From NCBI GenBank assembly GCA_965243715.1, contig CBDEVU010000007.1, positions 124,001 to 188,000 of the forward strand: a stretch of DNA of 64,000 bases, written 5' to 3'. The position numbers and the translations under genes are program-made. The stretch is from UBA11606 sp965243715. Lineage in GTDB: Bacteria; Actinomycetota; Acidimicrobiia; Acidimicrobiales; Aldehydirespiratoraceae. The stretch's first letter is position 1. Each line of letters starts with the position of its first letter. The notes below the pieces were generated by a model that was not told the origin of the DNA, made no database searches, and saw nothing but the letters and a program-made list of their open reading frames with translations. Positions 33,303-42,205 of this stretch are shown here, in pieces.

Positions 33303-33560
33303 CTAACCGCAGAATTGCGACTGCAGCAATTGGGCCCCGAATATGACAATAAACGGCGAGATGTCTAGGGCCAAGGCGCCGATACGCACGGTGGGAATCG
33401 CCCGCCGTAATGGTTCAAGGATGGGGTCAGTTACGAGATAGAGAAAACCGGCCACGGTGGCCCATAATCCGTCGGGATTCAGAGGAAACCAACCCAGTAA
33501 GATTCGAGCAAAAATAAGGTATACGTAGATTGCTAGGCCGCCACAGATGATGTCAACCAT
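33303..33560 (-). CDS. YggT-family membrane protein
   Basis: 85 residues with two hydrophobic helices (around residues 5-25 and 62-82) linked by the family's conserved loop: ARILLGWFPLNPDG, then LVTDPILEPLRRAIP. The YggT family commonly lies between sepF and divIVA, as here. Its function is unclear, with links to division and osmotic tolerance reported for relatives. Starts 9 bases after the sepF stop. Confidence 0.92.
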   Translation of the reverse strand: MVDIICGGLAIYVYLIFARILLGWFPLNPDGLWATVAGFLYLVTDPILEPLRRAIPTVRIGALALDISPFIVIFGAQLLQSQFCG

Positions 33561-33569
33561 GAACTACGC

Positions 33570-34112
33570 CTAATCGAACACGCGCTGAGCTTCGGCCTCA
33601 GGCACGACAACATCGGCCGGGGTCAAAAGGTACACCTGATCAGCAACCCGATCCATCTTGCCGCCAAGGGCATAACAAAGACCGCTGGCAAAGTCTACCA
33701 ACCGGCGACGGAGGTCGAGATCGGCCCCTTGGAGGTTCACTATGACCGCTTGGCCCTGCTTGAAGCGATCACCGATGGACTGGGCATCGTTAAACGTGGT
33801 TGGGCTCAACGCGTGCGGACTCGGCGGGCGGGACTCGACGATACGAACCGCCGATGCGAGACCAGCAGCCTTGGTCTGAGGAGCCGGAATCTGAGGCCCG
33901 GGGACCGACTCAGACGGCGGTCGGCTTATCGGTCGGACGGTGTTGGATACAGGATGCGGCGACGTTGGTACCGCACGAACGGACGGACGAACCCGCTCGG
34001 GAGCTTCTGTGGCGGCGTGGGGCGCAGAATTGGGGGCATACTCGTCGAAGGAGTCGTATTCTTCATCGGGGCCGAGGCCCAGATAGAATAGTGTTTTTTT
34101 AAGCATGGACAC
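33570..34112 (-). CDS. sepF: Cell division protein SepF
   Basis: FtsZ partner that anchors the Z ring to the membrane; important in actinobacteria, which lack FtsA and ZipA. The N-terminal amphipathic MLKKTLFYLGLG is the likely membrane-binding helix, a proline/serine-rich linker follows, and the C-terminal core shows IGDRFKQGQAVIVNLQGAD and FASGLCYALGG. AGGAGG 7 bases before GTG 34112 favours that start; ATG 34106 is the alternative. About 180 residues. Confidence 0.93.
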   Translation of the reverse strand: MSMLKKTLFYLGLGPDEEYDSFDEYAPNSAPHAATEAPERVRPSVRAVPTSPHPVSNTVRPISRPPSESVPGPQIPAPQTKAAGLASAVRIVESRPPSPHALSPTTFNDAQSIGDRFKQGQAVIVNLQGADLDLRRRLVDFASGLCYALGGKMDRVADQVYLLTPADVVVPEAEAQRVFD

Positions 34113-34141
34113 CCTCGTGCCTCCTAGGGCCAAGGTTACAG

Positions 34142-34789
34142 TTAGGTTAGGCGTTTGCCGAGGATATCACGACCAATTCGTACCATTGTCGCGCCTTCCT
34201 CCACCGCGATCTCGAGATCGTTCGTCATTCCCATCGAACAGTGGGCCAACCCATAGCGATCAACCAAGGAGCGTAACAACCGAAACCCGGGCCGCGCTTG
34301 GGCCGGTTGGGCTAAAATCGCCATACCCATCAAACCTATAACCTCGAGACCGAGGCCGGTTGACCAATCGATCAGTGGCCCTAACTCGGTCGGCGCAATT
34401 CCCCCTTTGGCCTCCTCGTCTGAGATGTCTACCTGCAACATCACACTTGCCCCGGGGGATCGTTTGGCGATTTCGGTGGCGAGTTCCGCCCGATCGACGG
34501 TCTGCCAGACATTTACCCAAGGAGCGAGGACGCGCACCTTGTTGCGCTGGAGACGTCCGATAAAATGAACGGTCGCACCAACGGGCCTATCGCTCAACTT
34601 GGCGACCGCCTCTTGGGCGTAATTCTCGCCAATATCGCTCACCCCAGCCCGCACAACCGCGTCGACGGCGTCAGCGCCAAACGTTTTGGTGACCGCGATT
34701 AGCTTCACGGTATCGCCACCCGCCGCGGCGAGTCGATCCCGCACCGCTTGGACCCGGTCTGCGATCTGGTCGGGGTCGACTGGGGTCAT
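34142..34789 (-). CDS. YggS-family PLP homeostasis protein
   Basis: Small single-domain PLP-binding TIM-barrel protein (COG0325). The cofactor Lys is in VKLIAVTKTFGADAV. DIGENYAQEAV, VHFIGRLQRNKV and MGMTNDLEIAVEEGATMVRIG complete the family pattern. It buffers pyridoxal phosphate and is commonly beside sepF and ftsZ. 215 residues, ATGA overlap with the pgeF-like gene. Confidence 0.95.
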   Translation of the reverse strand: MTPVDPDQIADRVQAVRDRLAAAGGDTVKLIAVTKTFGADAVDAVVRAGVSDIGENYAQEAVAKLSDRPVGATVHFIGRLQRNKVRVLAPWVNVWQTVDRAELATEIAKRSPGASVMLQVDISDEEAKGGIAPTELGPLIDWSTGLGLEVIGLMGMAILAQPAQARPGFRLLRSLVDRYGLAHCSMGMTNDLEIAVEEGATMVRIGRDILGKRLT

Positions 34790-35463
34790 GGCGAAACTAA
34801 GCGGGCCGCGGTTACTTGCCGGCCGCTATCGCCTCGTAGGCGGTGGGAGAACCAGCGGTCCTCGGCCGTATCGAACCCTAGATCATCGACCTCAGGTACA
34901 CCGCACCGGTGTAGCACCTCAGTGGCGGCCACCCCCATGTCGAGCGCGAGTGATCCTTCGCTGGTCCAGGACCGTACTTGGTCTCCGGCTACCCCTGCCA
35001 CCAGAGTCAGTTCTGGTTCACCAAACTCATAGGCGTGGGGACGAATGCACGGCCCGATAATGGCCTTTTGAGGTGCAGACCCCTGGGCCCTCATGGCATT
35101 AATGGCTCGGGGGATCACGCCAGCAACCACTCCCCTCCACCCGGCGTGAACCACCCCGAGCGAACCATCGCCGACAAGTACGATGGGGACACAGTCCGCG
35201 CTTTGCACGCACAAAACCGCGCCGAGGACCGTAGTCACTGACGCATCGGCCTCAGTTCCGGCCTGTCCGCCCGGCGCGTCTACGATCGCGACGGTGGCAC
35301 CGTGAACCTGTCGTAGCCAACTCCATTCTCCACGGAGGGCACCCTGGCGAAGTTCACCCAATAAATCGTTGTCGTTGTCAATCCGAAAGTCACCATCATG
35401 GCGATCGGTTAGACAAAGTTCTACCGCCGCGCTACTCCCCGCGGGGAGGCGACGAAACAGCAT
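34786..35463 (-). CDS. pgeF: YfiH/PgeF-family multicopper-like protein (peptidoglycan editing factor)
   Basis: Laccase-domain family protein. Metal-binding pattern: LRQVHGATV, LCVQSADCVPIVLV, LGVVHAGWRGVVAGV and IGPCIRPHAYEFG. In E. coli the homologue removes mis-incorporated L-Ser from peptidoglycan precursors. Location between ftsZ and yggS is the common order. 225 residues, 3 bases after ftsZ and an ATGA overlap with yggS. Confidence 0.93.
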   Translation of the reverse strand: MLFRRLPAGSSAAVELCLTDRHDGDFRIDNDNDLLGELRQGALRGEWSWLRQVHGATVAIVDAPGGQAGTEADASVTTVLGAVLCVQSADCVPIVLVGDGSLGVVHAGWRGVVAGVIPRAINAMRAQGSAPQKAIIGPCIRPHAYEFGEPELTLVAGVAGDQVRSWTSEGSLALDMGVAATEVLHRCGVPEVDDLGFDTAEDRWFSHRLRGDSGRQVTAARLVSP

Positions 35464-35466
35464 CGG

Positions 35467-36576
35467 CTACTTTAGAAACGACGGAACGTCGAAGTCGTCG
35501 TCGCTCAGGTCAATATCGTCGTCTGTGGCAAAGACGTCGGCAATCGGCATTTCGCGAGCGGGTTCACCGGAATCGCGCCGAGAGGTCGCCCGACTCGCCG
35601 GAGTGATCTTGCGGCTTGGGCTTTCGTCCCAACGGTCGAATCCGGCGGCGATGACGGTGACGCGGACATCGTCGCCCATTTCATCGTCAATGACGGTACC
35701 GAAAATAATGTTCGCGTCTTGGTGAGCTACGCCGTGAATGACCTCCGCTGCCTCGTTCACCTCAAGAAGGCCCAGGTTGGGACCACCAGAGATGTTGAGC
35801 AAAATACCGCGGGCGTTCTCGATCGACGCTTCGAGTAGCGGACTCGATATGGCGGCGCGGGCCGACGCTACGGCTCGCCCTTCGCCGCTGCCGTGACCGA
35901 TTCCCATCAGGGCAGAGCCAGCATCCGTCATTACGGTCCGGACATCGGCGAAGTCGGTGTTGATCAATCCCGGCGTAGTGATGAGATCGCTGATTCCCTG
36001 AACCCCTTGGAGTAAGATTTCGTCGGCCAATTTGAAGGCATTCAACACCGAGGTGTCGTTGGTGGCCACCGACAAAAGCCGATCGTTGGGGATGACGATA
36101 AGGGTGTCGACTTTCTCCTTGAGTAGCTGGATGCCTTGTTCGGCCTGCACCGAACGGCGCCGCCCTTCAAAGGCGAACGGGCGGGTGACCACGCCTATAG
36201 TTAGCGCGCCTTGGCTCTTTGCCACCTCGGCAATGACTGGGGCGGCTCCGGTGCCGGTGCCGCCACCTTTACCCGCTGTTACGAAAACCATGTCGGCGCC
36301 CGCGATCGACTCACGAATATCGTCGATGTTGGCCTCGGCGGCTTGCCGGCCGATTTCTGGATCGCTACCCGCCCCGAGCCCCCGAGTGAGTTCGCGCCCG
36401 ATGTCGAGTTTTTCGTCGGCGTCGCTCATAAGCAGTGCCTGAGCGTCGGTGTTCGCGGCGATGAACTCTACGCCCTTAAGACCGGCGTCGATCATGCGGT
36501 TTACGGCGTTGACACCGCCGCCACCGACGCCAATCACCTTGATGACGGCCAAATAGTTTTGCGGATCAGACATCAC
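35467..36576 (-). CDS. ftsZ: Cell division GTPase FtsZ
   Basis: Tubulin-like ring-forming GTPase. GTP-binding segments are IGVGGGGVNAVNRMI and the signature TAGKGGGTGTGAAPVIAEVA; the T7 synergy loop region shows LITTPGLINTDFADVR. The C-terminal tail DDDFDVPSFLK is the conserved peptide that binds SepF and partners. GAGGA lies about 7 bases before GTG 36576; ATG 36573 is the next codon. No ftsA precedes it. 369 residues. Confidence 0.97.
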   Translation of the reverse strand: MMSDPQNYLAVIKVIGVGGGGVNAVNRMIDAGLKGVEFIAANTDAQALLMSDADEKLDIGRELTRGLGAGSDPEIGRQAAEANIDDIRESIAGADMVFVTAGKGGGTGTGAAPVIAEVAKSQGALTIGVVTRPFAFEGRRRSVQAEQGIQLLKEKVDTLIVIPNDRLLSVATNDTSVLNAFKLADEILLQGVQGISDLITTPGLINTDFADVRTVMTDAGSALMGIGHGSGEGRAVASARAAISSPLLEASIENARGILLNISGGPNLGLLEVNEAAEVIHGVAHQDANIIFGTVIDDEMGDDVRVTVIAAGFDRWDESPSRKITPASRATSRRDSGEPAREMPIADVFATDDDIDLSDDDFDVPSFLK

Positions 36577-36721
36577 GTTTGCGTCCTCGGAACGATCTTT
36601 CGGCTAGATGGGGTACCGCCACGTACAGGCTAGACCGGTACCACACCTGGTGACGGTATCCGCTTCCAACAAAATGTGGGGCGGCAGTACCCTCACACAT
36701 GGGGTTTAGGCACAGCACGGG
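36577..36721 (-). other. 145-base intergenic region upstream of ftsZ
   Basis: The longest gap within the dcw cluster. On the minus strand it carries the GAGGA ribosome-binding site for ftsZ and several GGTACC-containing stretches. I see no convincing -35/-10 pair and no clear hairpin, but a separate ftsZ promoter is plausible here because this is one of the few real gaps in the cluster. Confidence 0.4.
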
Positions 36722-37528
36722 CTAGCTAACGTCCTCGTCGGGTCCACGCGAACACGCAGGATCCGAGGTTACGGTTGTCGTGTCCGGAACCCGAACGTCG
36801 ATCATCTGCACGCACCGTAAATCGATCCCGCCGAGAATGGTACGCAAAGATTCGAACTTGTGGGGGACACCATTTGGGGCTCCGAACTCCGCCGTGGCGC
36901 GCCCCACCAAATCCAGGGTCAGATAGGGCGTCTCGGTGCCCCGGTAATCGAGCGAAATGTGCTCTACCCACGGACCAACATCACCGGGCATGGCTTGGGC
37001 GACCGCCAGAGCGGGAAGGGCTTCGGCTTGCACCGAACCAAGTTCGCCGTCGGCGACCAACCTAATGAGCGGAAGATCGCCGATTTCGCCCGCCGCGGCC
37101 ATCGCCACTCCGGTCTTGTCAATTAGTACGAATCCACCCGATCCATCTGCCATCGCGGCGGCGGGCGTTCGTCGAACAAGGTCGATAGTGACCTGCCCAG
37201 GCCAGTCACGGGCGATAGACGCTGATTCGACCCAGGGGATGGCGCTAACCGCGGTCAACGCACTGTCGAGGTCAAGTTCGACCAAGGGGGTGCCGATAGC
37301 CAGCGCCGCGGCGGTCCGCACCTTGTCTGCTTCGGAACCAAAGGCCCCTTTGACGTTCACCGCGTCGAGGTCCAAAAGTGTTGACTGGCTTAGGCCGTAG
37401 CCCCCTACCGTCAGCGCGCTGACTAGGCCGATGCCGATTAGCACGTGGAGGCGACGACGCCCTTCGGCCCGACGCACCGCGATACGGCGTTGGCGTAGTC
37501 GTGGATCGATAAGCCCAGGTGTGTTCAC
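36722..37528 (-). CDS. ftsQ: Cell division protein FtsQ/DivIB
   Basis: Bitopic divisome protein. A short basic cytoplasmic tail is followed by one transmembrane segment (about residues 28-48: HVLIGIGLVSALTVGGYGL), a POTRA domain (LDAVNVKGAFGSEADKV, ALTAVSAIPWVESASIARDWP) and the FtsQ beta domain. GTG at 37528 forms a GTGA overlap with murB. Its 268 residues are standard. Confidence 0.92.
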   Translation of the reverse strand: MNTPGLIDPRLRQRRIAVRRAEGRRRLHVLIGIGLVSALTVGGYGLSQSTLLDLDAVNVKGAFGSEADKVRTAAALAIGTPLVELDLDSALTAVSAIPWVESASIARDWPGQVTIDLVRRTPAAAMADGSGGFVLIDKTGVAMAAAGEIGDLPLIRLVADGELGSVQAEALPALAVAQAMPGDVGPWVEHISLDYRGTETPYLTLDLVGRATAEFGAPNGVPHKFESLRTILGGIDLRCVQMIDVRVPDTTTVTSDPACSRGPDEDVS

Positions 37529-38463
37529 GAGTTCGAATCCAGTCCTCGAATCGAAAAACCAACAAAGTGAGTCTCGGGATGAAGGACGACACCGTAAGCG
37601 TCAACTACTAGACGCTTTACTTCATCCATGACGGCGACTACATCGGCGGCCGTGCCAGTTTCGTCGGCTTGGATGAAGTTGGCGTGTTTTTCCGAAACGG
37701 CCGCGGTGCCGATGCGTAAACCACTAGCTCCCACCGCGTCTATCAGGCGACCTGCACTATCGCCCGGCGGGTTGGTGAAAACCGATCCCGCATTTTGACC
37801 ACCGGGTTGGTTAACGCGACGCCATTTAACAATTTCCGCCATGGCTGCTTTACCGGAGTCGGGTGAACCAGGGGCGAGGGCGAAGCGCGCCCCGATCACC
37901 GTCTCGGTGGCGTTCAGCGCTGACTGTCGATACGAAAGCTCTAGCCCGGCCGCGGGTCGGATTGCCCGTTCACCAGAGGCGAAATCCACGACGTCGGCAT
38001 CGATTAGCGAATCAATGATTTCCGCGCCGTGACCTCCGGCGTTCATTCGGACGGCTCCGCCGATCGAGCCGGGGACGCCTACCGCCCACTCGAATCCGCT
38101 AAGTGCGCCCTGCACAGCGGTGCGCGCCGCGACCGGTAGCTTAGCCGCCGCGCCCGCGATGAGGTGAGAGCCGTCGACCCAAGCGTGGGCAAAGACGCCT
38201 GCTAGGTGAATAGCAATACCTTCGAATCCCGCGTCGGCGACCAGCAAGTTAGACCCTCGACCAACCGTTAAAATGGCGACCCCGGTTCCGGCCAACAACT
38301 CCACGACGTTGTGTAACTCCGATTCGGAACTAATAGTGACCCGCGCCCGTGCAGTGCCGCCGACGCGATACGTGGTCATCGCACCGAGGGGTGCATCGGT
38401 AAGCACCGCTCCGCCGAGGCGTTCGATCAACGCCGCGATAACACCGTCGAGTGGATCGCTCAT
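37525..38463 (-). CDS. murB: UDP-N-acetylenolpyruvoylglucosamine reductase
   Basis: FAD enzyme that reduces the enolpyruvyl group to make UDP-MurNAc. TYRVGGTARARV, VGRGSNLLVADAGF and GVPGSIGGAVRMNAGGHG bind FAD. The proton-donating Ser is in GGQNAGSVFTNPPGDSAG, and HPETHFVG closes the active site. ATG at 38463 overlaps the murC stop; the longer upstream frame is rejected. 312 residues. Confidence 0.95.
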   Translation of the reverse strand: MSDPLDGVIAALIERLGGAVLTDAPLGAMTTYRVGGTARARVTISSESELHNVVELLAGTGVAILTVGRGSNLLVADAGFEGIAIHLAGVFAHAWVDGSHLIAGAAAKLPVAARTAVQGALSGFEWAVGVPGSIGGAVRMNAGGHGAEIIDSLIDADVVDFASGERAIRPAAGLELSYRQSALNATETVIGARFALAPGSPDSGKAAMAEIVKWRRVNQPGGQNAGSVFTNPPGDSAGRLIDAVGASGLRIGTAAVSEKHANFIQADETGTAADVVAVMDEVKRLVVDAYGVVLHPETHFVGFSIRGLDSNS

Positions 38464-39851
38464 CGTGTCTCTAGGGTCGTCCGACGGGCAAGGCGGACCA
38501 TGACCTGGTCGGGTAGCGAGGTGAGATCGCCCGCGCCGAGGGTCAAGCAGAGATCCCCGGGGCGGAGGCGCGTCGTGAGCCACCCCGCCGCGTCGTCGAG
38601 ACTCGGCATCCAGGCCACCGAATCCCAAGGCCTCTTGTCAAGCACGGCGTCCACAATGAGTTTGCCCGTTACGCCAGGTAGAGGGGTCTCGCCCGAAGCG
38701 TAGACGTTGGTAACGACCAAGATGTCGGCCTGTGAGAAGGAATCGGCGAAATCACGCCAGAGCGAAGCGGTGCGACTGTAGCGGTGGGGTTGAAAGACAC
38801 AAATCACCCTGTCCCAGTCGCCATCTCTGGCCGCGCTGACTGCCGCCTCGACCTCGGTGGGCAGATGGGCGTAGTCGTCCACAAACGAAACTCCGCTAAC
38901 TTCACCCCGGAACTCGAACCGTCGAGCCACCCCGCCAAAACGTGCGAGCGCCCGAGCCACGTCGATGATCGAGATACCAAGCCGATGACACGTGGCCACA
39001 ACCGCCGCGGCGTTGCGAGCGTTGTGCATTCCGGGCGTGGGAAGTTCGATCCCGACGAGGTCGGCTCCGCAGTGTCGGACGGTGAACGAAACACTCGAAC
39101 GGGAACGTACAACGTCGACTATCCGGTAGTCGGCATCGATGCTAGTCCCGTAGCTGACCCCGGGAGCCGCGGCTGCGACCTGCATTGCACCCTTGTCGTC
39201 AGCGCAGTACACGCGGGTCGTGGCTTGACCGGCAAACTCAACGAAAGCTGCCATGAGTTGGGCTGGGTCGTTGTTGTAGGTGCCGAGATGATCGGGTTCG
39301 ACATTGGTGATGATTGCCACCTCGGCCCCCAGCGCCAGGAAAGTACGGTCCGATTCGTCGCCTTCTATGACGAACCACTCACCGTCGTCCCACACCGCCC
39401 CTGACCCGACCTCATTGACCTCGCCGCCGATGATGAAGGAGGGCTGCAATTCGGCCTCGACTAGCGCAAGAGCAAGCATTGAACTTGTGGTGGTCTTGCC
39501 GTGGGTTCCAGCCACGACGATCGTACGCCGCTCGGCGGAAATGGCCGGAAGGATCCCCGAGCGGCGAAAAATCGGGATACCGCGGGCTCTAGCCGCCTTC
39601 ACCTCGACATTTCGATCAGGAATTGCGGTGCTGATGGCGACGAGTTCTGCGTCGGCGAGGTTGCCTTCGTCGTGGCCAATGGTGATGTTGATGCCGTCAA
39701 CGCGGAGCCGCTCGACGATGGGTCCGTCTTTGAGATCTGAGCCACTAACCGTATGGCCCATACGATGCAGGACCGCGGCGATCGCCCCCATACCGGCACC
39801 ACCGGCACCAACAAGATGAATGCGACGAGGAGTACTGAGATCAGGGCTCAT
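38460..39851 (-). CDS. murC: UDP-N-acetylmuramate-L-alanine ligase
   Basis: Adds L-Ala to UDP-MurNAc. The N-terminal Rossmann loop IHLVGAGGAGMGAIAAVL, the ATP loop VVAGTHGKTTTSSMLAL and VDDYAHLPTEVEA (substrate region) are standard. 463 residues. ATGA overlaps on both sides, with murG upstream and murB downstream. Confidence 0.97.
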   Translation of the reverse strand: MSPDLSTPRRIHLVGAGGAGMGAIAAVLHRMGHTVSGSDLKDGPIVERLRVDGINITIGHDEGNLADAELVAISTAIPDRNVEVKAARARGIPIFRRSGILPAISAERRTIVVAGTHGKTTTSSMLALALVEAELQPSFIIGGEVNEVGSGAVWDDGEWFVIEGDESDRTFLALGAEVAIITNVEPDHLGTYNNDPAQLMAAFVEFAGQATTRVYCADDKGAMQVAAAAPGVSYGTSIDADYRIVDVVRSRSSVSFTVRHCGADLVGIELPTPGMHNARNAAAVVATCHRLGISIIDVARALARFGGVARRFEFRGEVSGVSFVDDYAHLPTEVEAAVSAARDGDWDRVICVFQPHRYSRTASLWRDFADSFSQADILVVTNVYASGETPLPGVTGKLIVDAVLDKRPWDSVAWMPSLDDAAGWLTTRLRPGDLCLTLGAGDLTSLPDQVMVRLARRTTLETR

Positions 39852-41002
39852 GTCTCGCGGCTCGCCTTCACGGGCGAACCCGGGGGCGGAAGGCGACGAC
39901 GAGCGTGGGCGAGGACCACATCAACGACGGCCGCGGCCGCGCCTTGTCTGGCGACCAACGCCGCCGCTTTTCTCATCGCCGCTCGTTGTTCGGGGTGATC
40001 GATTAGTTCGTCAACGACCTGTAGCAACCGTTTTGGGGTGAGTGAATGGTCGGCCACAAGAACCGCCGCGCCAGAGTCGGCTAACGCTTTGGCGTTGGCG
40101 GTTTGGTGGTCGCCTGGTGCGCCGGGAAGGGGTACTAGGATCGAAGGAAGCGAGACAACAGCCAGTTCCGCCACCGAACTGGCTCCCGCCCGACACAGGA
40201 TCAGGTCCGAGGCGGCGTAGACGGTGGGCATGTCGGTTTCGTATTCAATGAGGCTGAAATCAAGCGCGTCAGAGTCGTTTATGGGAATCCGGGCGGCCAA
40301 CTCACGATGATCCCGCGATCCGCAAACGTGGCGGACAGCGAGATCACGGCGCGACCGCCAGGCGGGTAGGGCTTCGAAAAGCGCCTGATTTATCCGCCGG
40401 GCCCCCAGCGAACCACCAAAGACCGTAAGCAGGACCCTGTCGGGATCGACACCTAGAGCGGCGCGGGCATCGAGTCGCGACAGTTTAGCCGCGTCAATGA
40501 CTTCGCCCCGTACCGGATTGCCCGTCCACACTGTACGGGGCAAATCAGTGTCGGGGAAGGAGACCGCACACGCTTTGGCAAAACGACCCGCAAGCCGGTT
40601 AGCCGCTCCCGGCACTGCGTTCTGCTCCGCCACGACGATCGGAATCCGCCACAGTATCGCCCCGAGGACACAGGGAACAGAGGCGTAGCCACCAAGGCCG
40701 ATAACCACCGCCGGTTGGAGACGCCGAACCAGGCGTACGCCCGCGACGGTTGCCCGCAGAAGTCCAAAGACTGCGGCGATGTTGGCTACGGTGAAGCGCC
40801 GCTGAATCCCCCGACCAGGAAGTACGGTCAGCGGGAAACCCGCCGCGGGTACGAGTTTTTGCTCGATGCCTCGTTCACTCCCGACAAAGGGCAAACTGTC
40901 CGCGGGAACGCCCCGACAACGGAGTTCTTGGGCTATGGCGAGACCGGGGAGAATGTGGCCAGCGGTACCGCCACCGGCAAGGATCGCGAACGTTGAACCC
41001 AT
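39848..41002 (-). CDS. murG: Undecaprenyldiphospho-muramoylpentapeptide GlcNAc transferase
   Basis: GT28 enzyme producing lipid II on the inner face of the membrane. AGGGTAGHILPGLAIAQEL is the first glycine-rich loop; VVIGLGGYASVPCVLGA, VAEQNAVPGAANRLAGRFA and LTVFGGSLGARRINQAL follow, and the UDP-GlcNAc site is ILCRAGASSVAELAV with an SILVPLPGAPGDHQ loop. 384 residues, 3 bases after ftsW. Confidence 0.96.
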   Translation of the reverse strand: MGSTFAILAGGGTAGHILPGLAIAQELRCRGVPADSLPFVGSERGIEQKLVPAAGFPLTVLPGRGIQRRFTVANIAAVFGLLRATVAGVRLVRRLQPAVVIGLGGYASVPCVLGAILWRIPIVVAEQNAVPGAANRLAGRFAKACAVSFPDTDLPRTVWTGNPVRGEVIDAAKLSRLDARAALGVDPDRVLLTVFGGSLGARRINQALFEALPAWRSRRDLAVRHVCGSRDHRELAARIPINDSDALDFSLIEYETDMPTVYAASDLILCRAGASSVAELAVVSLPSILVPLPGAPGDHQTANAKALADSGAAVLVADHSLTPKRLLQVVDELIDHPEQRAAMRKAAALVARQGAAAAVVDVVLAHARRRLPPPGSPVKASRET

Positions 41003-41005
41003 GCT

Positions 41006-42205
41006 TCAGCGGGCCTGACGGGCGATATTCAACAACACGCCCATCGCACCGAGGGTGACCGCCAGCGAGGATCCGCCAAACGACAAGAACGGCAAGGTGA
41101 CGCCCATAACCGGCAAGAGCGACATTACCGCACCAAGGTTAAACAAGGCTTGGGCCACGATCCACGTTGTCAACCCCACGCCGAGCAGCAGGCCAAAACG
41201 ATCCGGCGCCCGCAACGCGGCGGTAAACCCGGCAACAGCGATGATGACGAATACAAAAATGACCGCAGCCGCCCCGATCAAGCCAAGTTCTTCGGCAATG
41301 ATAGCGAAGATGAAGTCGGTGTGAGCGAACGGCAAAAAGCCCCACTTGGCCCGACTAGCCCCCAGTCCCACCCCGTTCCATCCACCGACCGTGATGGCGT
41401 GTAGCGACTGTAGAGGTTGGTACCCGACACCGGACGGGTCGGCCCACGGGTTACGAAATGCGAGGAACCGCTGGCGGCGCCAAGGGGTAGCCACGACCAT
41501 CAGCGCGACGAAGATTCCGCCTATTCCGCAGATCCCGGTCAGGTTCTTCAGCGGGGCCCCAGCCAAGAACAACATGGCGACAACGATGGTTCCAATGACC
41601 AAGATTGCGCCGAGATGAGGCTGGAGGGCGAGTAGGACAATCAACAAGCCAGTGACCACCAAGATCGGTCGGATCGTGATGGCCGTCTTGTCCATCGGGC
41701 GCGACGGACGGGCCAACAAGTCGGCCACAAACAAAACAATGGCGAACTTCGCTAGCTCAGAGGGCTGGAAAGTGAGCGATCCGACCCCGATCCAACGGGT
41801 CGCTCCGTTAGCCGTAGCGCCGATCCCGGGGACGTTAACTAAAATCAGCAGCAGGATCGCCCCGACCATCGTCGGGACAGCCAAGACCCGCCATCGCCGG
41901 TAGTCCACCCGCATGGTGATCAGCATTGCGCTGGTCCCGACGCCAACCCAGAGGATCTGGCGGCGGAACAAACTCCAAGCGCTATCGGTGTCGTTGAGGC
42001 TAACCGCGGCGCTCGCCGACAACACCATGACCGCACCCAGCAGCGTTAGCGCCATTGCCGCCGCAAACAAGACAAGAAAGAGCGGAGTTCGGCGACCGCA
42101 CGGACGGCGCGGCCCCCTCCCGTCAGCCTTAACCCTCGACGACGGGTGGTGTCCTTTGGCCTGGGAACGTTGAGTTGCCCTGCTGCGACGCGACGTGGCG
42201 GTCAT
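41006..42205 (-). CDS. ftsW: SEDS glycosyltransferase FtsW
   Basis: Septal peptidoglycan polymerase of the SEDS family, about ten transmembrane helices. The catalytic region GATRWIGVGSLTFQPSELAK is clear, and LPFLSFGGSSLAVTLGAMG ends the protein. The first 40 residues are a strongly basic cytoplasmic tail. It likely works with FtsI encoded in the same cluster. ATGA overlap with murD. 399 residues. Confidence 0.95.
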   Translation of the reverse strand: MTATSRRSRATQRSQAKGHHPSSRVKADGRGPRRPCGRRTPLFLVLFAAAMALTLLGAVMVLSASAAVSLNDTDSAWSLFRRQILWVGVGTSAMLITMRVDYRRWRVLAVPTMVGAILLLILVNVPGIGATANGATRWIGVGSLTFQPSELAKFAIVLFVADLLARPSRPMDKTAITIRPILVVTGLLIVLLALQPHLGAILVIGTIVVAMLFLAGAPLKNLTGICGIGGIFVALMVVATPWRRQRFLAFRNPWADPSGVGYQPLQSLHAITVGGWNGVGLGASRAKWGFLPFAHTDFIFAIIAEELGLIGAAAVIFVFVIIAVAGFTAALRAPDRFGLLLGVGLTTWIVAQALFNLGAVMSLLPVMGVTLPFLSFGGSSLAVTLGAMGVLLNIARQAR